DNA of 64,000 nucleotides from Xenococcaceae cyanobacterium MO_188.B32 (GCA_030065635.1 JASJDJ010000008.1:1-64000); one strand, 5' to 3'; counted from the first letter of the stretch, positions 25,570 through 36,002 are shown. Program-made: numbers and translations. Notes: generated by a model not told the origin, from the sequence alone.

Positions 25570-25992
25570 AGCGAACTAGGTATAGAAGATATCACTATTT
25601 TTCCCGGTCGTATCGAACATCAAGACTTGGCTTACTATTACTCTGCAGCCGATGTTTGCGTTGTCCCCAGTCACTACGAACCTTTTGGTTTAGTAGCAAT
25701 TGAAGCTATGGCTTCTGGTACTCCCGCGATCGCTTCTGAAGTTGGTGGGTTAAAATATACTGTTGTCGATCGAGAAACAGGATTACTGGTACCACCTAAA
25801 GATCGACATGCTTTTGCCGAAGCGATCGATTTAATCTTGTCTGACAAATCCTGGTGCAGACAGCTAGGAGAAAACGCTCGAGAAAGAGTCAAATCTAAGT
25901 TTAGTTGGGATGGTGTAGCTAATCAGTTAGATCGACAATATTTATCTGAGTTGAGTAAGCTACATCAAGAGTTTCTCAATCCCGCAGTTTAA
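25570..25992 (+). pseudogene. C-terminal fragment of a GT4-family glycosyltransferase
   Basis: 140 codons without a proper start. They encode IFPGRIEHQDLAYYYSAADV, VVPSHYEPFGLVAIEAMASG, then TPAIASEVGGLKYTVV and an AEAIDLILSD...W helix: the complete nucleotide-sugar-binding half (E-x7-E motif) of a family 4 glycosyltransferase. The N-terminal Rossmann half is missing; the frame opens right after a TGA at 25567-25569. An internal ATG at 25627 could start a shorter peptide, but it would not be an enzyme. Confidence 0.8.
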
Positions 25993-26462
25993 CTATACCA
26001 ATTATCGCTCATTAATTGGAAATTTAGTAGGCTGGAAAAAGGGGGGAAATAGCAAAAACCGCCTTTTTCCTATTGGCTATGTTCGATACTTACTCTATAT
26101 TTCTAATCTGACTATATCTCTAGCTATACTAAGTTTCCTCTCAATCTATGGCATAAGTTAGATGACTGCCAAAAAAAATTTTACTAACTTAAAGGTAAGA
26201 GATGAAAAAAAAACGAGGAACAACATAATTATGGCTTTAGTAAAAATTGCCGATCTGTATCCTAATTATAAAGACGACATTTTTAACTTGCTAGAGTAAT
26301 ACAGCGATTAGTCGAAAAAGCTGTTCCATGAACCCCTAAAACTCGAGATTAATAAATTTATTTATATTTAATGTTTAATCTTTCTATTTAATATATAGTA
26401 GAATACTAGCTTTTGTCTTGGTAGTATTTTCCTACTTTTAGGTACGGGTTTCAGTCTCCAAT
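25993..26462. other. 470-bp stretch with one possible peptide start
   Basis: A 22-codon frame, ATG 26231 to TAA 26299, encodes MALVKIADLYPNYKDDIFNL then LE. A GAGGAA ribosome-binding site lies about 10 nt upstream. It resembles the leader part of cyanobacterial short precursor peptides (MAxIKIxDLxP...) but stops early. The rest is AT-rich and empty. Confidence 0.35.
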
Positions 26463-27539
26463 TTAAACCTGGGATTGTGATTCGCGATCGATAGGTATGA
26501 TAACGATAAAAGTAGAACCCTTGTTTACTTCTGAAATTAGCTTGATTTTTCCTTCTAGCATAGTTACTAATTGATAAACGATCGCCAATCCCAAACCAAT
26601 TCCTTCTGGTACTTTTTCGCGAGACTTTTGACTGCGAAAATATGGTTCAAAAATACGTTCTCGATCGGACTTAGATATACCGATACCTGTATCGGCAACC
26701 TTAATTTTTAAGAAATTTTGCTCTGTTTTATGACAAGTTAACTCGATCTGACCCGATGGAGTATAGCGAATGGCATTAGTTAGTAAATTAGTAAGTATTT
26801 GTTGTAATCGTAAAGAATCAGATTGAATTACTAATTGTTCGGGGATACAGCTAGTAATTAGCTTCAATTTCTTGGCTTCGATCGATGGTTTTAGACCCAA
26901 AGTAATATTTTCTAATAAATTGCAAATATTAACCTTCTGCATTCGCAACTTAAAATTCTTTTTATAGTAAGAAGAAATTTCCCAAGTATCATCGATCGAT
27001 CTTAAAACTTTGCGTCCTTGTTGAAGTACTTGCTGAATATGCTTTAAGTCAGAAAGCGAACTATCTTGTCGAGAATTTCTTTGCTGTTGTCGAAGAAATA
27101 AGTCTGAGTAGCCAATGATCGAGGTAAGCGGATTTTTAATTTCGTGGGCTAAATAAGAAATACTGCCTTGATACTCTTCAATTAAGCGAGTTAGTTCTTG
27201 ATTAGTGAGAAATATTTGTTGATGTAAATTTTCTATCCGATCTTGTCTGGCTTCGGCATAGCTTTGAAAACTATTTTCCATAACTCGATTGATAACTAAA
27301 TCGATTAAAGCAATTTCTTCGACAATTTTTTCGGAAGATTGCACCAATAACTGTGGTTTCAATTGGGCGAGTACAATTTGCTTTAATAAAAAAAATTCTC
27401 TGACTATTTCTTCTGGGTTAAAATCTTGTCTAAAACGAGTATAACCGTGTTTGCTACCTTGATTGTCTGCACGAGTAGCAAGCCAACTCAAATTATTTTC
27501 GACGATCGCCTCGCCATTCTCAACTGGATTTTCATTCAT
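26463..27539 (-). CDS. Sensor histidine kinase
   Basis: A 358-residue soluble protein without transmembrane helices. Residues about 1-120 form a helical sensor region, with REFFLLKQIVLAQLKPQLLV resembling RsbRD-type N-terminal domains. The kinase core follows: H-box ISYLAHEIKNPLTSIIGYSD with the phospho-accepting His at about 132, N-box LLTNAIRYTPSG, G1 VADTGIGISKSD, F-box EPYFRSQ and G2 GIGLGLAIVYQL. No response regulator is adjacent, so it is an orphan kinase. Fifteen or more A lie between the start codon and the upstream DNA (about 27548-27563). Confidence 0.9.
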   Translation of the reverse strand: MNENPVENGEAIVENNLSWLATRADNQGSKHGYTRFRQDFNPEEIVREFFLLKQIVLAQLKPQLLVQSSEKIVEEIALIDLVINRVMENSFQSYAEARQDRIENLHQQIFLTNQELTRLIEEYQGSISYLAHEIKNPLTSIIGYSDLFLRQQQRNSRQDSSLSDLKHIQQVLQQGRKVLRSIDDTWEISSYYKKNFKLRMQKVNICNLLENITLGLKPSIEAKKLKLITSCIPEQLVIQSDSLRLQQILTNLLTNAIRYTPSGQIELTCHKTEQNFLKIKVADTGIGISKSDRERIFEPYFRSQKSREKVPEGIGLGLAIVYQLVTMLEGKIKLISEVNKGSTFIVIIPIDRESQSQV

Positions 27540-27741
27540 ATCTCTATTAAAAAAAAAAAAAAAATTGTGTTACTGTATGTAACACAATACATTTTCTAGG
27601 TTGAATAGCGCAGAGAAATATAACGGGAAACCACGCCAGTTCTGACAACACCTTAACTCACCACTCGCAGATAATATTTCTAAATATTTTTAACTAAAAG
27701 ATAGATGTCTTCATCAAATTTACATCATGACAGAGTATTTT

Positions 27742-28620
27742 TCACCCTACTAAAGCCGAAAGTTTTAAAGCTCTTTTTTTTAGCAATCTCATCGCTTTAT
27801 TTTGAATTTGTCTAACTCTTTCTCGACTGATGCCACAGCGGTCGCCAATTTGTTGGTAAGTCATTGCTTCAACACCTCCAATACCATAACGCAAACTAAT
27901 TACGTCTCTTTGTCTGGGAGATAAAGTATGTAACAGGTTTTCAATTTTAGAACTTAATTCTTGTTCGGTGACATACTCTGTAGGAGAAGCCGAATCATCA
28001 GCTAATATATGCTCTAATTCGGTGTTGTTTTCGTCGATGGTAACATTTAAACTTTTTGGTTTAGTTATGCGTGCAGCTTGAGTTAAAGACCTTAATTTGG
28101 TTAGATCGAGGTCGAGTTCTCGGGCAATTTCTAGCTCAGTTGGTCTTCTACCGAATTTTTGAGATAGTTGGCGAACCGCCTTTCTAATTTGGTTTAGTTC
28201 TTGAGTAATATGAATAGGAAGGCGAATAGTACGACTATTATTGGCGATCGCTCTGGTTATAGCTTGCCTAATCCACCAATAACTATAAGTAGAAAATTTA
28301 TATCCTTTACTGGGGTCGAACTTCTCTGTTGCTCTCATCAAACCAAGACTACCTTCTTGAATCAAATCGAGAAAAGACATACCCCGATTCTGATATTTTT
28401 TAGCGATCGAAACTACTAAACGCAAGTTTGCCTGAGTCATTTTTTGTCTGGCGCGCTCCCCTTGACGAACAATTTTTTGTTCTTCTGGGGTTAAATTTTC
28501 TCGCTCTAGTAAAGGCAGCATCGCCTGAACTTTATTGGCGAGTTTTACTTCTTCTTCTGCACTTAATAAGGGAGTACGACCAATTTCTTTGAGATAGGTA
28601 GATATAGTGTTATTTGACAT
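27742..28620 (-). CDS. Group 2 RNA polymerase sigma factor (RpoD/SigA family)
   Basis: A 292-residue sigma-70 protein lacking region 1.1. Region 1.2 is [19 protein letters not shown]. Region 2 has [20 protein letters not shown] and [19 protein letters not shown]. Region 3 contains [14 protein letters not shown]. Region 4 has [14 protein letters not shown] and the helix-turn-helix [20 protein letters not shown]. Non-essential group 2 sigma factors adjust cyanobacterial transcription to light, nutrient and stress conditions. Which Sig letter it represents cannot be told safely. A DUF1830-like remnant lies just upstream on the same strand. Confidence 0.93.
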   Translation of the reverse strand: MSNNTISTYLKEIGRTPLLSAEEEVKLANKVQAMLPLLERENLTPEEQKIVRQGERARQKMTQANLRLVVSIAKKYQNRGMSFLDLIQEGSLGLMRATEKFDPSKGYKFSTYSYWWIRQAITRAIANNSRTIRLPIHITQELNQIRKAVRQLSQKFGRRPTELEIARELDLDLTKLRSLTQAARITKPKSLNVTIDENNTELEHILADDSASPTEYVTEQELSSKIENLLHTLSPRQRDVISLRYGIGGVEAMTYQQIGDRCGISRERVRQIQNKAMRLLKKRALKLSALVG

Positions 28621-28641
28621 TTTTAATTTTGTTTTACTTAC

Positions 28642-28878
28642 TTACTTATTGGGAACAGAAGCTTTTTCTATTTGCAACTGAGTACAAGGAATCATATCTC
28701 GGACAATGCCGATGGAACTCTGGTGAGAGATTTCTAATTCGCAATCTTCATTGGCTTCAAACAAGAAATTTTCTTCAGGAAAAACTACCCGTTCGCCATG
28801 GCGATTTTCAAGACCTCTAACTTTAGCAATGATAATTTTGTTCGTGCTATTTGTATAGCAATATAATTGTTTAGAATC
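28642..28878 (-). pseudogene. DUF1830-like small protein without a usable start codon
   Basis: 78 codons between a TAG and a TAA encode DSKQLYCYTNSTNKIIIAKV, then ENRHGERVVFPEENFLFEA and IVRDMIPCTQLQI. This matches the cyanobacterial DUF1830 pattern (CYxNxTxxIxxAxI...ERVVFPGxxLxFEA...IPC). No ATG, GTG or TTG occurs in frame ahead of the domain. The 5' boundary coincides with a TATAGCAATA sequence shared with MITE family A, so the start may have been lost to a repeat insertion. A non-standard start cannot be excluded. Confidence 0.55.
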
Positions 28879-29080
28879 CTAAATTGGGCTCAATTATAAC
28901 AATAATCTCTAAGCGTCCCATCCACATCAAACAGATCGGGGTGAGTTTGCCCAATTTATTGGATTTATGTTAGTTTGACTTTATTTGAGGGAATTATAGA
29001 TAGTGTCTATCTAAATTCATGTATTTAAACTACTATTTATAAAGTTATTATTGAGCTAAAAAATAGAGGTGGCTGCCAGT

Positions 29081-29446
29081 ATGGGGACAGTTTTAATTGT
29101 TGATGATTCAGCTACAGAGAGGTCTATCATCACTAGTTGTTTACAACAAGTGGGTATCAATGTATCGATTGCTATAAGTGGAGAAGAGGCTCTAGAAAAA
29201 ATAGCCCAATCTCAACCTGATGTAATTGTCTTAGATGTTGTTTTACCAGGGCGGAGTGGTTTTGAAATTTGCCGTCAACTAAAAGGAGAAGAAAATACCA
29301 ACAAGATACCGATTATTCTCTGCTCGACTAAAGGAACAGAAATGGATAAATTTTGGGGTATGAAACAAGGAGCAGATGCTTATATTCCTAAACCAATCGA
29401 TCAAAAGCAATTAGTTAGTAAAGTTCAGGAACTAATTGCTAATTAA
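29081..29446 (+). CDS. CheY-like response regulator (PixH/PilH type)
   Basis: A 121-residue single receiver domain: acidic pair in MGTVLIVDDSATERS, phospho-acceptor Asp52 in VIVLDVVLPGRSGF, conserved Thr/Ser and Lys in LCSTKGT and YIPKPID. The ATG at 29081 is favoured over the GTG at 29069 because the AGAGGTGG ribosome-binding site lies at the right distance from it and the fold starts at once. It is the first gene of a chemosensory operon whose order (CheY, CheW, MCP, MCP, CheA) equals pixH-I-J1-J2-L of Synechocystis. These systems steer type IV pilus motility toward light. Confidence 0.9.
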   Translation: MGTVLIVDDSATERSIITSCLQQVGINVSIAISGEEALEKIAQSQPDVIVLDVVLPGRSGFEICRQLKGEENTNKIPIILCSTKGTEMDKFWGMKQGADAYIPKPIDQKQLVSKVQELIAN

Positions 29447-29475
29447 ATCGTATACTGCAAAAATATTGAGGTATT

Positions 29476-30030
29476 GTGTCAGATTCTAACTTTAGCCAAA
29501 ATCTCTCGTCATCTAGGGAGCTTCTTCAGCTCAAAAAGGAAGAAGAGCAGTTTTTAAGATTTCGCCTCGAACCTGACACTAAAGTAATGTTGCCCATTGA
29601 GCAAATCACTGAAGTGCTTAAAATTGCTGTTGGTAACATAGTACCAATTCCAGAAATGCCTGCTTGGGTTATGGGGGTTTATAATTGGCGGGGTGAAATT
29701 CTATGGATGTTAGATTTAGGACATTTAATTGGGCTAAATTCTTGGTACGAAACGGGAATCAATGCTACTAACTATAATGCTTTGGTTTTATCTCAAGATA
29801 ATTCTAAAAATACCAAGGCAAAGTCAATGCCAAAAACTAGCCTTGGTTTAATTATTACTCAAGTAGAGGATATTGAATGGTGTAATCCAGCTTTAATTCA
29901 GTCTCCCCCTGCTTCTGCTATTAGTGATGAACTAGCTCCTTTCTTACAAGGATATTGGCTCAAGTCAGATGGAGAAACTATTTGGACTCTTAACGGTTTG
30001 GCTATTTTTGCTGCTATGTCTCAAAGTTAA
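29476..30030 (+). CDS. CheW-domain coupling protein (PixI/PilI type)
   Basis: A 184-residue CheW-like protein starting at GTG 29476 behind a TGAGGT site. The CheW fold is recognisable from FLRFRLEPDTKVMLPIEQIT (about 28-47), EVLKIAVGNIVPIPEMPAWV and MGVYNWRGEILWMLDLGHLI (about 68-87), the central NWRGEIL motif. It would link the receptors at 30178 and 33144 to the CheA kinase at 36056. It lies 29 bp downstream of the CheY-like gene. Confidence 0.9.
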   Translation: MSDSNFSQNLSSSRELLQLKKEEEQFLRFRLEPDTKVMLPIEQITEVLKIAVGNIVPIPEMPAWVMGVYNWRGEILWMLDLGHLIGLNSWYETGINATNYNALVLSQDNSKNTKAKSMPKTSLGLIITQVEDIEWCNPALIQSPPASAISDELAPFLQGYWLKSDGETIWTLNGLAIFAAMSQS

Positions 30031-30177
30031 ATCAGCTTTTTAAAAAATTTAAGTCAGAAGTTTAGAACACAAGAGTTGCAAGAGAGAATAATTCAGCAAC
30101 TGTATTAAAAAAATTTTTATTTTTATTACTTAACTATTAACTAGAAAAACTATTTAAATTTTGTCGAGGTTATTTTT

Positions 30178-33072
30178 ATGACTCCAATTCCTCCACAGTC
30201 TGGCGATCGAGAAAACGATCGTAATCCACCAACTCGAGCTGTTGTAACCAATAGTGATGAAGAAATAACCGATGAACTAAGCAAAACCAATAACAAGATA
30301 GTAAATTCCCCTAGACCGGTTTTCTTACAAAAACTCTACAATCTTCCCATTGGTAGAAAAACTGGCATTCTTCCTTGGGTAAGTTTAGTTGCCATTACTG
30401 TGGTAATTGCTGCGGGGGAAATTGTCTTCAGTCAGAGTTTAAAAAAAGAACTCGTACAAGAGGTTAAGTCTCAGTTAGCAGTAGCAGATCTTCAATACAA
30501 CCTCAAAATTGACCAAATGAAATTTACTTTTCGGGGACAGTCAGAAAATGATGTCATTGTCAAAGCAACAGAAGCATACGCTCGAGGAAAAGAGTTATCT
30601 AATGTAGTTAAAACTCAGCTCAAAAATATTCTGCAAAATGAAATTGAAGCTAACAATATTGAATATGCCACTCTAGTAGGTGAAGATAAAAAGATTATAG
30701 TTAATGCCAATGCCGATCGCGCTGGAGAATCTTTCGATCCTAATAATCTAGTTAGTCAAGTTTTACAAAATTCCCAACCAATTAAAACCAGTGAAATAGT
30801 AAGTTGGCAAGAGTTAACTAAGGAATCTCCCCCACTATCAAAAGACTTGAAGACATCAGATGTTCTCATTCGTTATACTGCCACACCAGTAAGAGAGAGA
30901 AAGAGTAATCGAGTTATTGGAGTGCTGCTCTCTGGGGATATTGTCAATGGCAAACTAGCGATCGTGCGGAATAGTGTCGATGCTTTTGAAGAAGACGGAT
31001 ATAGTGCTGTCTATCTTTACAATTCTGACAGTCAAGAATACAGTCTGGCTACCTCAATTCGACGAGACAAAAACCAGCCAGTAGAACAGAAATACCAAGC
31101 CAATATTACTTTGCCAGATAAGTCGCTGTTAGCCCAAGCAGTAAAAAATCCCAATATTATAGTTAACGCACAACAAAAAATCGATCGTAAATCCTATGTT
31201 GTCGCAGCTAAGGCGATAACCGATCGAGCAGGAAAGCCAGTCGCGGTAGTTGTCTATGGTAAAACTACAGACAAGATTGGGGAAATTCTGTGGCGGGGTT
31301 TATTGGTTGAAATAAGTGTTGCTTCAGTAGTACTAGTGCTTCTGTGGCTGTTAACCAAAATCTTAGGAAAATCGATCGCTCAACCAATTCAACAATTACA
31401 ACAGATTACTCAAGATTTTTCTGAAGGTAATCTTCAAGCCAGGGCATTAGTTTATACCACCGATGAAATAGGGTTACTGGCTAGAACTTTTAACGTAATG
31501 GCAGATTCTCTAGAGAGTAATGAAGAACAATTACGTCTGGACGTTCAACGTTCTCGTTTGCTAAAAAACCTTGCTTTTCGCATGGGTCAAATCCTCGAAC
31601 CTGAAGAATCGATCGACATAGCTGTACAAGATAGTAGAGTTGCCTTACAAAGCGATCGAGTAATTTACTACTCTTTTGATGAAAACTGGAAAGGCACAGT
31701 GGAAGCAGAATCTGTGGAAGAAGGTTATCCTTCCAGTTTAGGAGTAGAAATTTATGACCCCTGTTTTGCAGAAGAGTATCTAGAACAGTATCAGCAAGGA
31801 AGAATTAAGGCAACTAACAATATTTACGAAGCTGAATTAAATGAATGTTACCTCAAACAACTAGAACCTTTTGCCGTTAAAGCTAGCTTAGTTATCCCCG
31901 TAATAACTAGAGAAAAGCTAATCGGTTTACTGATTGCCCATCAGTGTGCTAGTCCACGCAACTGGCAAGAAAGCGATATCGATCTATTAGCCCAAATAGC
32001 AACTCAATTAAGTATGGCTTTAGATAAAGCCAGTCTCCTCGAACAACAGCAAATCGCTCAAGCTAAGGAAAAAGAAGCCAAAGAGAAACTACAACGTAGA
32101 GCCTTAGAGCTTCTGATGGAAGTAGACCCCGTCAACCGAGGAGACTTAACCATCCGTGCTCAAGTTCGCGAAGATGAAATTGGGACGATCGCCGACTCTT
32201 ATAACGCTACAATTGAAAACCTACGCAAGCTAGTTACTCAAGTACAAATAGCTGTCGAACAGGTAGCTATGACCACCAGTGAAAAAGAAAATTCTATTCA
32301 AGAATTATCTCAGGGGGCATTTCAACAAACTATCGAAATTGCCAGTGCCCTAGAACGGATTAAAGGGATGAATGAATCGATTAAGGCTGTATCTACTCAC
32401 GCAGAAGCAGCAGAAGCAGCCGTACAAGAAGCAGCCCAAACTGTTCATGCGGGGGATATAGCCATGAATCGAACCGTAGAAGGATTTATAACTATTCGCG
32501 AAACTGTAGCGGAAACAGCCAAAAAGGTTAAACGTCTGGGAGAATCTTCTCAAAAGATTTCTAAAGTGGTCAATTTAATTAGTAGTTTTGCCGATCAAAC
32601 CAACCTACTGGCATTAAATGCCTCCATTGAGGCAGCCCATGCAGGAGAAGAAGGAAGGGGTTTTGCCGTGGTTGCCGATGAAGTACGCAGCTTGGCAAGA
32701 CAGTCGGCAGAAGCTACCGCAGATATCGAAGCTTTGGTGGCAGAAATTCAAGCAGAAACTAATGAAGTAGTGGCAGCAATGGAATCTGGTACAGAACAAG
32801 TAGTTATGGGGACAAAACTAGTCGATGAAACTCGTTCTTACCTCAATCAGATTTCTACGGTTAGCGACACTATTAACCAGCTAGTTAATGCGATCGCTCA
32901 AGCTACCATCGAGCAATCTAAAGACTCAGAAACCGTTAGCAATACTATGACTCAAGTAGCAGAAATTTCCAATCTAACATCTTCTGAAGTTAGTGAAGTA
33001 TCTAACTCTTTCCAAGAGTTACTCTCTGTAGCACAAAAATTACAAGAGAGTGTCAGTAAATTTAAAATCTGA
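30178..33072 (+). CDS. Methyl-accepting chemotaxis protein with cyanobacteriochrome-like GAF (PixJ type)
   Basis: 964 residues. A cytoplasmic lead of about 60 residues is followed by TM1 (about 64-86), a sensor segment, TM2 (about 375-395), HAMP ([20 protein letters not shown]), a GAF domain (about 465-620), a second HAMP-like segment ([20 protein letters not shown]) and an MCP signalling hairpin with [20 protein letters not shown]. The GAF contains DPCF with Cys529 and a second Cys557 in [15 protein letters not shown]. The 28-residue spacing equals that of the two chromophore-linked Cys of DXCF cyanobacteriochromes such as TePixJ. The residue after Cys557 is Tyr where His is usual. A blue/green light-sensing role in phototaxis is inferred. 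Confidence 0.88.
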   Translation: MTPIPPQSGDRENDRNPPTRAVVTNSDEEITDELSKTNNKIVNSPRPVFLQKLYNLPIGRKTGILPWVSLVAITVVIAAGEIVFSQSLKKELVQEVKSQLAVADLQYNLKIDQMKFTFRGQSENDVIVKATEAYARGKELSNVVKTQLKNILQNEIEANNIEYATLVGEDKKIIVNANADRAGESFDPNNLVSQVLQNSQPIKTSEIVSWQELTKESPPLSKDLKTSDVLIRYTATPVRERKSNRVIGVLLSGDIVNGKLAIVRNSVDAFEEDGYSAVYLYNSDSQEYSLATSIRRDKNQPVEQKYQANITLPDKSLLAQAVKNPNIIVNAQQKIDRKSYVVAAKAITDRAGKPVAVVVYGKTTDKIGEILWRGLLVEISVASVVLVLLWLLTKILGKSIAQPIQQLQQITQDFSEGNLQARALVYTTDEIGLLARTFNVMADSLESNEEQLRLDVQRSRLLKNLAFRMGQILEPEESIDIAVQDSRVALQSDRVIYYSFDENWKGTVEAESVEEGYPSSLGVEIYDPCFAEEYLEQYQQGRIKATNNIYEAELNECYLKQLEPFAVKASLVIPVITREKLIGLLIAHQCASPRNWQESDIDLLAQIATQLSMALDKASLLEQQQIAQAKEKEAKEKLQRRALELLMEVDPVNRGDLTIRAQVREDEIGTIADSYNATIENLRKLVTQVQIAVEQVAMTTSEKENSIQELSQGAFQQTIEIASALERIKGMNESIKAVSTHAEAAEAAVQEAAQTVHAGDIAMNRTVEGFITIRETVAETAKKVKRLGESSQKISKVVNLISSFADQTNLLALNASIEAAHAGEEGRGFAVVADEVRSLARQSAEATADIEALVAEIQAETNEVVAAMESGTEQVVMGTKLVDETRSYLNQISTVSDTINQLVNAIAQATIEQSKDSETVSNTMTQVAEISNLTSSEVSEVSNSFQELLSVAQKLQESVSKFKI

Positions 33073-33117
33073 ATTCATTATTTTTTTGTGGAAAAAATGG
33101 TACCTTCCGTACCTACG

Positions 33118-33182
33118 AACTCCGAACTCACGTCGTTGAACAAATGATAACTCCGAACTCCGAACTCCGAACTCCGAACTCC
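33118..33182. repeat. Heptamer repeat (GAACTCC)n spanning the start of a gene
   Basis: One unit (GAACTCCGAACTC) lies at about 33118. Five tandem units of ACTCCGA lie at about 33148-33182, immediately after the ATG at 33144, so they are translated as TPNSELRTPNS at the N-terminus of the second MCP. Confidence 0.85.
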
Positions 33183-36002
33183 CATTATGCTGTCGAGCGA
33201 GTGCAACCAACAGCAAAATCTAAGCAAGTTGGTCTACAAACTAAACTGCTATCGGTTGTTTTGCCGACAATTATTGGAACTTTAGTCTTATCGAGTTTGC
33301 CTGGCTATTACCTAATTCATAAAACTGCCAAAGAAGAAGTCGAACAGCAATTAGAAAATAAAGCTATTTTAGCTAAAGACACGATCGAGCAATTATTAGA
33401 CCAAGCCATCAAAATTCCGCAAGTAGTTGCCAGTAATCCTCGAATTGTTAGTTCAATTCGCACCAGTCGCCAAAAGGTGCAAAATTCTGGTCTAGATAAG
33501 TTATCTATTCCCGAATTAGAGCAAAAGTTTGCTGCTACTAAGTTACTTGCACTCGATCGAGAACTTAACGATTATCTGAGAAAAGTAGTTCTAGTCACGG
33601 AACTAAGAGAGATATTCTATACAGATAGTTATGGCTTAAATATTGCTTACAGTAACCCTACGTCAGATTTTGTCCAGAGAGATGAAGACTGGTGGCAAAA
33701 AGGAAAAAGTCAAACCCAATGGCTGAGTCCACCTAAGTTTGATGCGTCGGCCGATAATGTTGGTTTGGAATTAGTTCAAGCAATTAAAGACCCTAACTCA
33801 GGAGAGTTTTTAGGAGTTATCAAGGCATTGCTACCTGAAAACTATTTTGATGCTGTAGCGAATAATTTATTAAACACGGGGATTAAAAACACCCAGATAG
33901 TGCAAATTATATCTCCCGAACTCGAGAATGCGATTAAAACTATTACCCCCGAAGGATTGAGTCCAGATCGAGAAATTATTGGTGGCATCGAGCTAGCTCG
34001 TATTGCCTCTTTAGTCCTACAAGAACAAAAAAAAGAACTTGCCGAACAGTTAAGACAAGAGTTTTCTGTCAAAAAATTAAAAATTAAAAATGCTGATTCT
34101 ACTCGGCAAATTATTGTTTCCTTTGTCTATAAAAAGAGACTCTATAAACTACTTGCTATTAAAGAGAGAAATTGGGTGGCAGTAGCTTCGATAAATTACC
34201 AAGAGTTACAGAACTCTGGTAATGAATTAACTCCAATTATTATTCTGAATTTGATTTTAGTTAGTTGTGTAGTAGCAGTTATCATCTCTTTATTATCTCG
34301 TCAAATTTCCCAGCCGTTAGTCAACTTAGCTGCTACAGCAGAACAGGCAGCAGCAGGTAATTTGGATGTACGAGCTAAATCTTTAGGAACTTTTGAAGTA
34401 CAAACTTTAGCTAATAGTTTAAATAATCTTATCGTTCGAGTTAGAGAACTATTAAATCAAGAACGTATCGAAGCAGAAAAGGCAAAAAATCTACAAAGAA
34501 TTATCCAAAAAATTAACGAAGGAGGAGAAAAACAAGGGATATTAGCGACAGTAGTTAAAGAAGTTAGACAGACATTGCCAGCAGACCGAGTCATTTATTA
34601 TCAATTCGATCGAAATTGGCAGGGAACTGTTACTGCTGAATCAGTGCTTTCTGCTTATCCATCGGCTTTAGGAGCAGAAATTAACGATCCATGTTTTGCT
34701 CGAGTATATATCCAAAAATACGAACGAGGTCGAATTGCGGCGATCGATAATTTAGCTCAAGCAAACCTAACCGACTGTTATCGTCAACAACTAGAATCTT
34801 GTGCCGTCAAAGCGAATTTAGTCTTACCAGTAATAATTCAAAACAAACTCGATGGTTTACTAATTGTTCATCAATGTTCTGCTCCTCGTCATTGGGAAAC
34901 TAGTGAAATTGATTGGTTAACTCAAATCGCCAATCAAATCAGTTTCGCTCTCGATCGATTGAGCTTTTTAGAACAGTTAAAAGTAACGGAAGAAAGAGAA
35001 AAAAAAGCTAGAGAATATCTACAACAACGAGCCTTACAATTATTGATGGAAGTAGACCCCGTAAGTCGTGGAGATTTAACCATCCGCGCTCGGGTTCAAG
35101 AAGACGAAATTGGCACAATCGCTGATTCTTATAACGCTACGATCGAAAATCTGCACAAAATTGTTAACCAGGTAAAAGCAGTATCTCAGGAAGTACAAGC
35201 AAATACTAGTGAAAATGAACGAGTTATTAGCAATTTAGCCCGAGAAGCAGTCAAACAGGCAGAAGAAATTTCTTTAAGTATGGTTCAAATTCAAAAAATG
35301 AGTGAATCAATTAAAGCTATCTCTGCTAATGCGGGTCTAGCAGAATCGATCGTACAGAATGCTAACCAAAATATTGCTGTCGGTGATGAAGCAATGAACC
35401 GAACAGTAGCAGAAATTAATGCCATTCAAACAAGTGTAAATGAAGCTGCTCAAAAAGTTAAACAATTAGGAGAATCATCTCAAGCTATTTCTCAAGCCGT
35501 AAATTTAATCGGTCGTTTTGCTGCTCAAACTCATTTACTCGCTCTCAAAGCATCTATTGAAGCAGCCAGAGCAGGAGAACAGGGAAAAGGCTTCGCTGTC
35601 ATCGCCGACGAAGTACGTTCTTTAGCTGCGAGATCGGCAGAAGCAACCGCAGAAATTGACAATTTGGTTACCCGAATTCAATTAGAAACTAATGAGGTAG
35701 TGGAAGCCATGAATACAGGAACTAAACAAGTAGAAGTGGGTACCCAACTAGTTCGACAAACTCGACAAAGTTTAACCGAAGTAACTGCTGCCAGTCATGA
35801 AATCAGTCAACTAGTAAAAGAAATTGCCCAAGCTGCGGTCGCTCAAGCAGAAACTTCAGGACTGGTAAGTGAAACCATAGCAAATGTAGCAATCATAGCC
35901 GAAGCCAATTCTCGCTCGGCAACAAAAGTATCGACTTCGATCGAGGAGCTATATCAAACTGCTGAGAAATTACAAGTAGGCATCGGACAATTTAAAACCT
36001 AG
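33144..36002 (+). CDS. Second methyl-accepting chemotaxis protein with cyanobacteriochrome-like GAF
   Basis: 952 residues with the same plan as its neighbour: TM1 (LLSVVLPTIIGTLVLSSLPG, about 35-54), a periplasmic sensor with WWQKGKSQTQWLS typical of dCache domains, TM2 (LTPIIILNLILVSCVVAVII, about 362-381), HAMP, GAF, HAMP-like, and an MCP hairpin with HLLALKASIEAARAGEQGKG. The GAF has DPCF (Cys517) and DCYRQQLES (Cys545), again 28 apart. The first ~13 residues are encoded by heptamer repeats, so the true start might lie downstream (a GTG at about 33198). In the hairpin tip, Asn is replaced by His and Lys (QTHLLALKAS), a departure from the highly conserved [10 protein letters not shown]. Confidence 0.88.
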   Translation: MITPNSELRTPNSHYAVERVQPTAKSKQVGLQTKLLSVVLPTIIGTLVLSSLPGYYLIHKTAKEEVEQQLENKAILAKDTIEQLLDQAIKIPQVVASNPRIVSSIRTSRQKVQNSGLDKLSIPELEQKFAATKLLALDRELNDYLRKVVLVTELREIFYTDSYGLNIAYSNPTSDFVQRDEDWWQKGKSQTQWLSPPKFDASADNVGLELVQAIKDPNSGEFLGVIKALLPENYFDAVANNLLNTGIKNTQIVQIISPELENAIKTITPEGLSPDREIIGGIELARIASLVLQEQKKELAEQLRQEFSVKKLKIKNADSTRQIIVSFVYKKRLYKLLAIKERNWVAVASINYQELQNSGNELTPIIILNLILVSCVVAVIISLLSRQISQPLVNLAATAEQAAAGNLDVRAKSLGTFEVQTLANSLNNLIVRVRELLNQERIEAEKAKNLQRIIQKINEGGEKQGILATVVKEVRQTLPADRVIYYQFDRNWQGTVTAESVLSAYPSALGAEINDPCFARVYIQKYERGRIAAIDNLAQANLTDCYRQQLESCAVKANLVLPVIIQNKLDGLLIVHQCSAPRHWETSEIDWLTQIANQISFALDRLSFLEQLKVTEEREKKAREYLQQRALQLLMEVDPVSRGDLTIRARVQEDEIGTIADSYNATIENLHKIVNQVKAVSQEVQANTSENERVISNLAREAVKQAEEISLSMVQIQKMSESIKAISANAGLAESIVQNANQNIAVGDEAMNRTVAEINAIQTSVNEAAQKVKQLGESSQAISQAVNLIGRFAAQTHLLALKASIEAARAGEQGKGFAVIADEVRSLAARSAEATAEIDNLVTRIQLETNEVVEAMNTGTKQVEVGTQLVRQTRQSLTEVTAASHEISQLVKEIAQAAVAQAETSGLVSETIANVAIIAEANSRSATKVSTSIEELYQTAEKLQVGIGQFKT

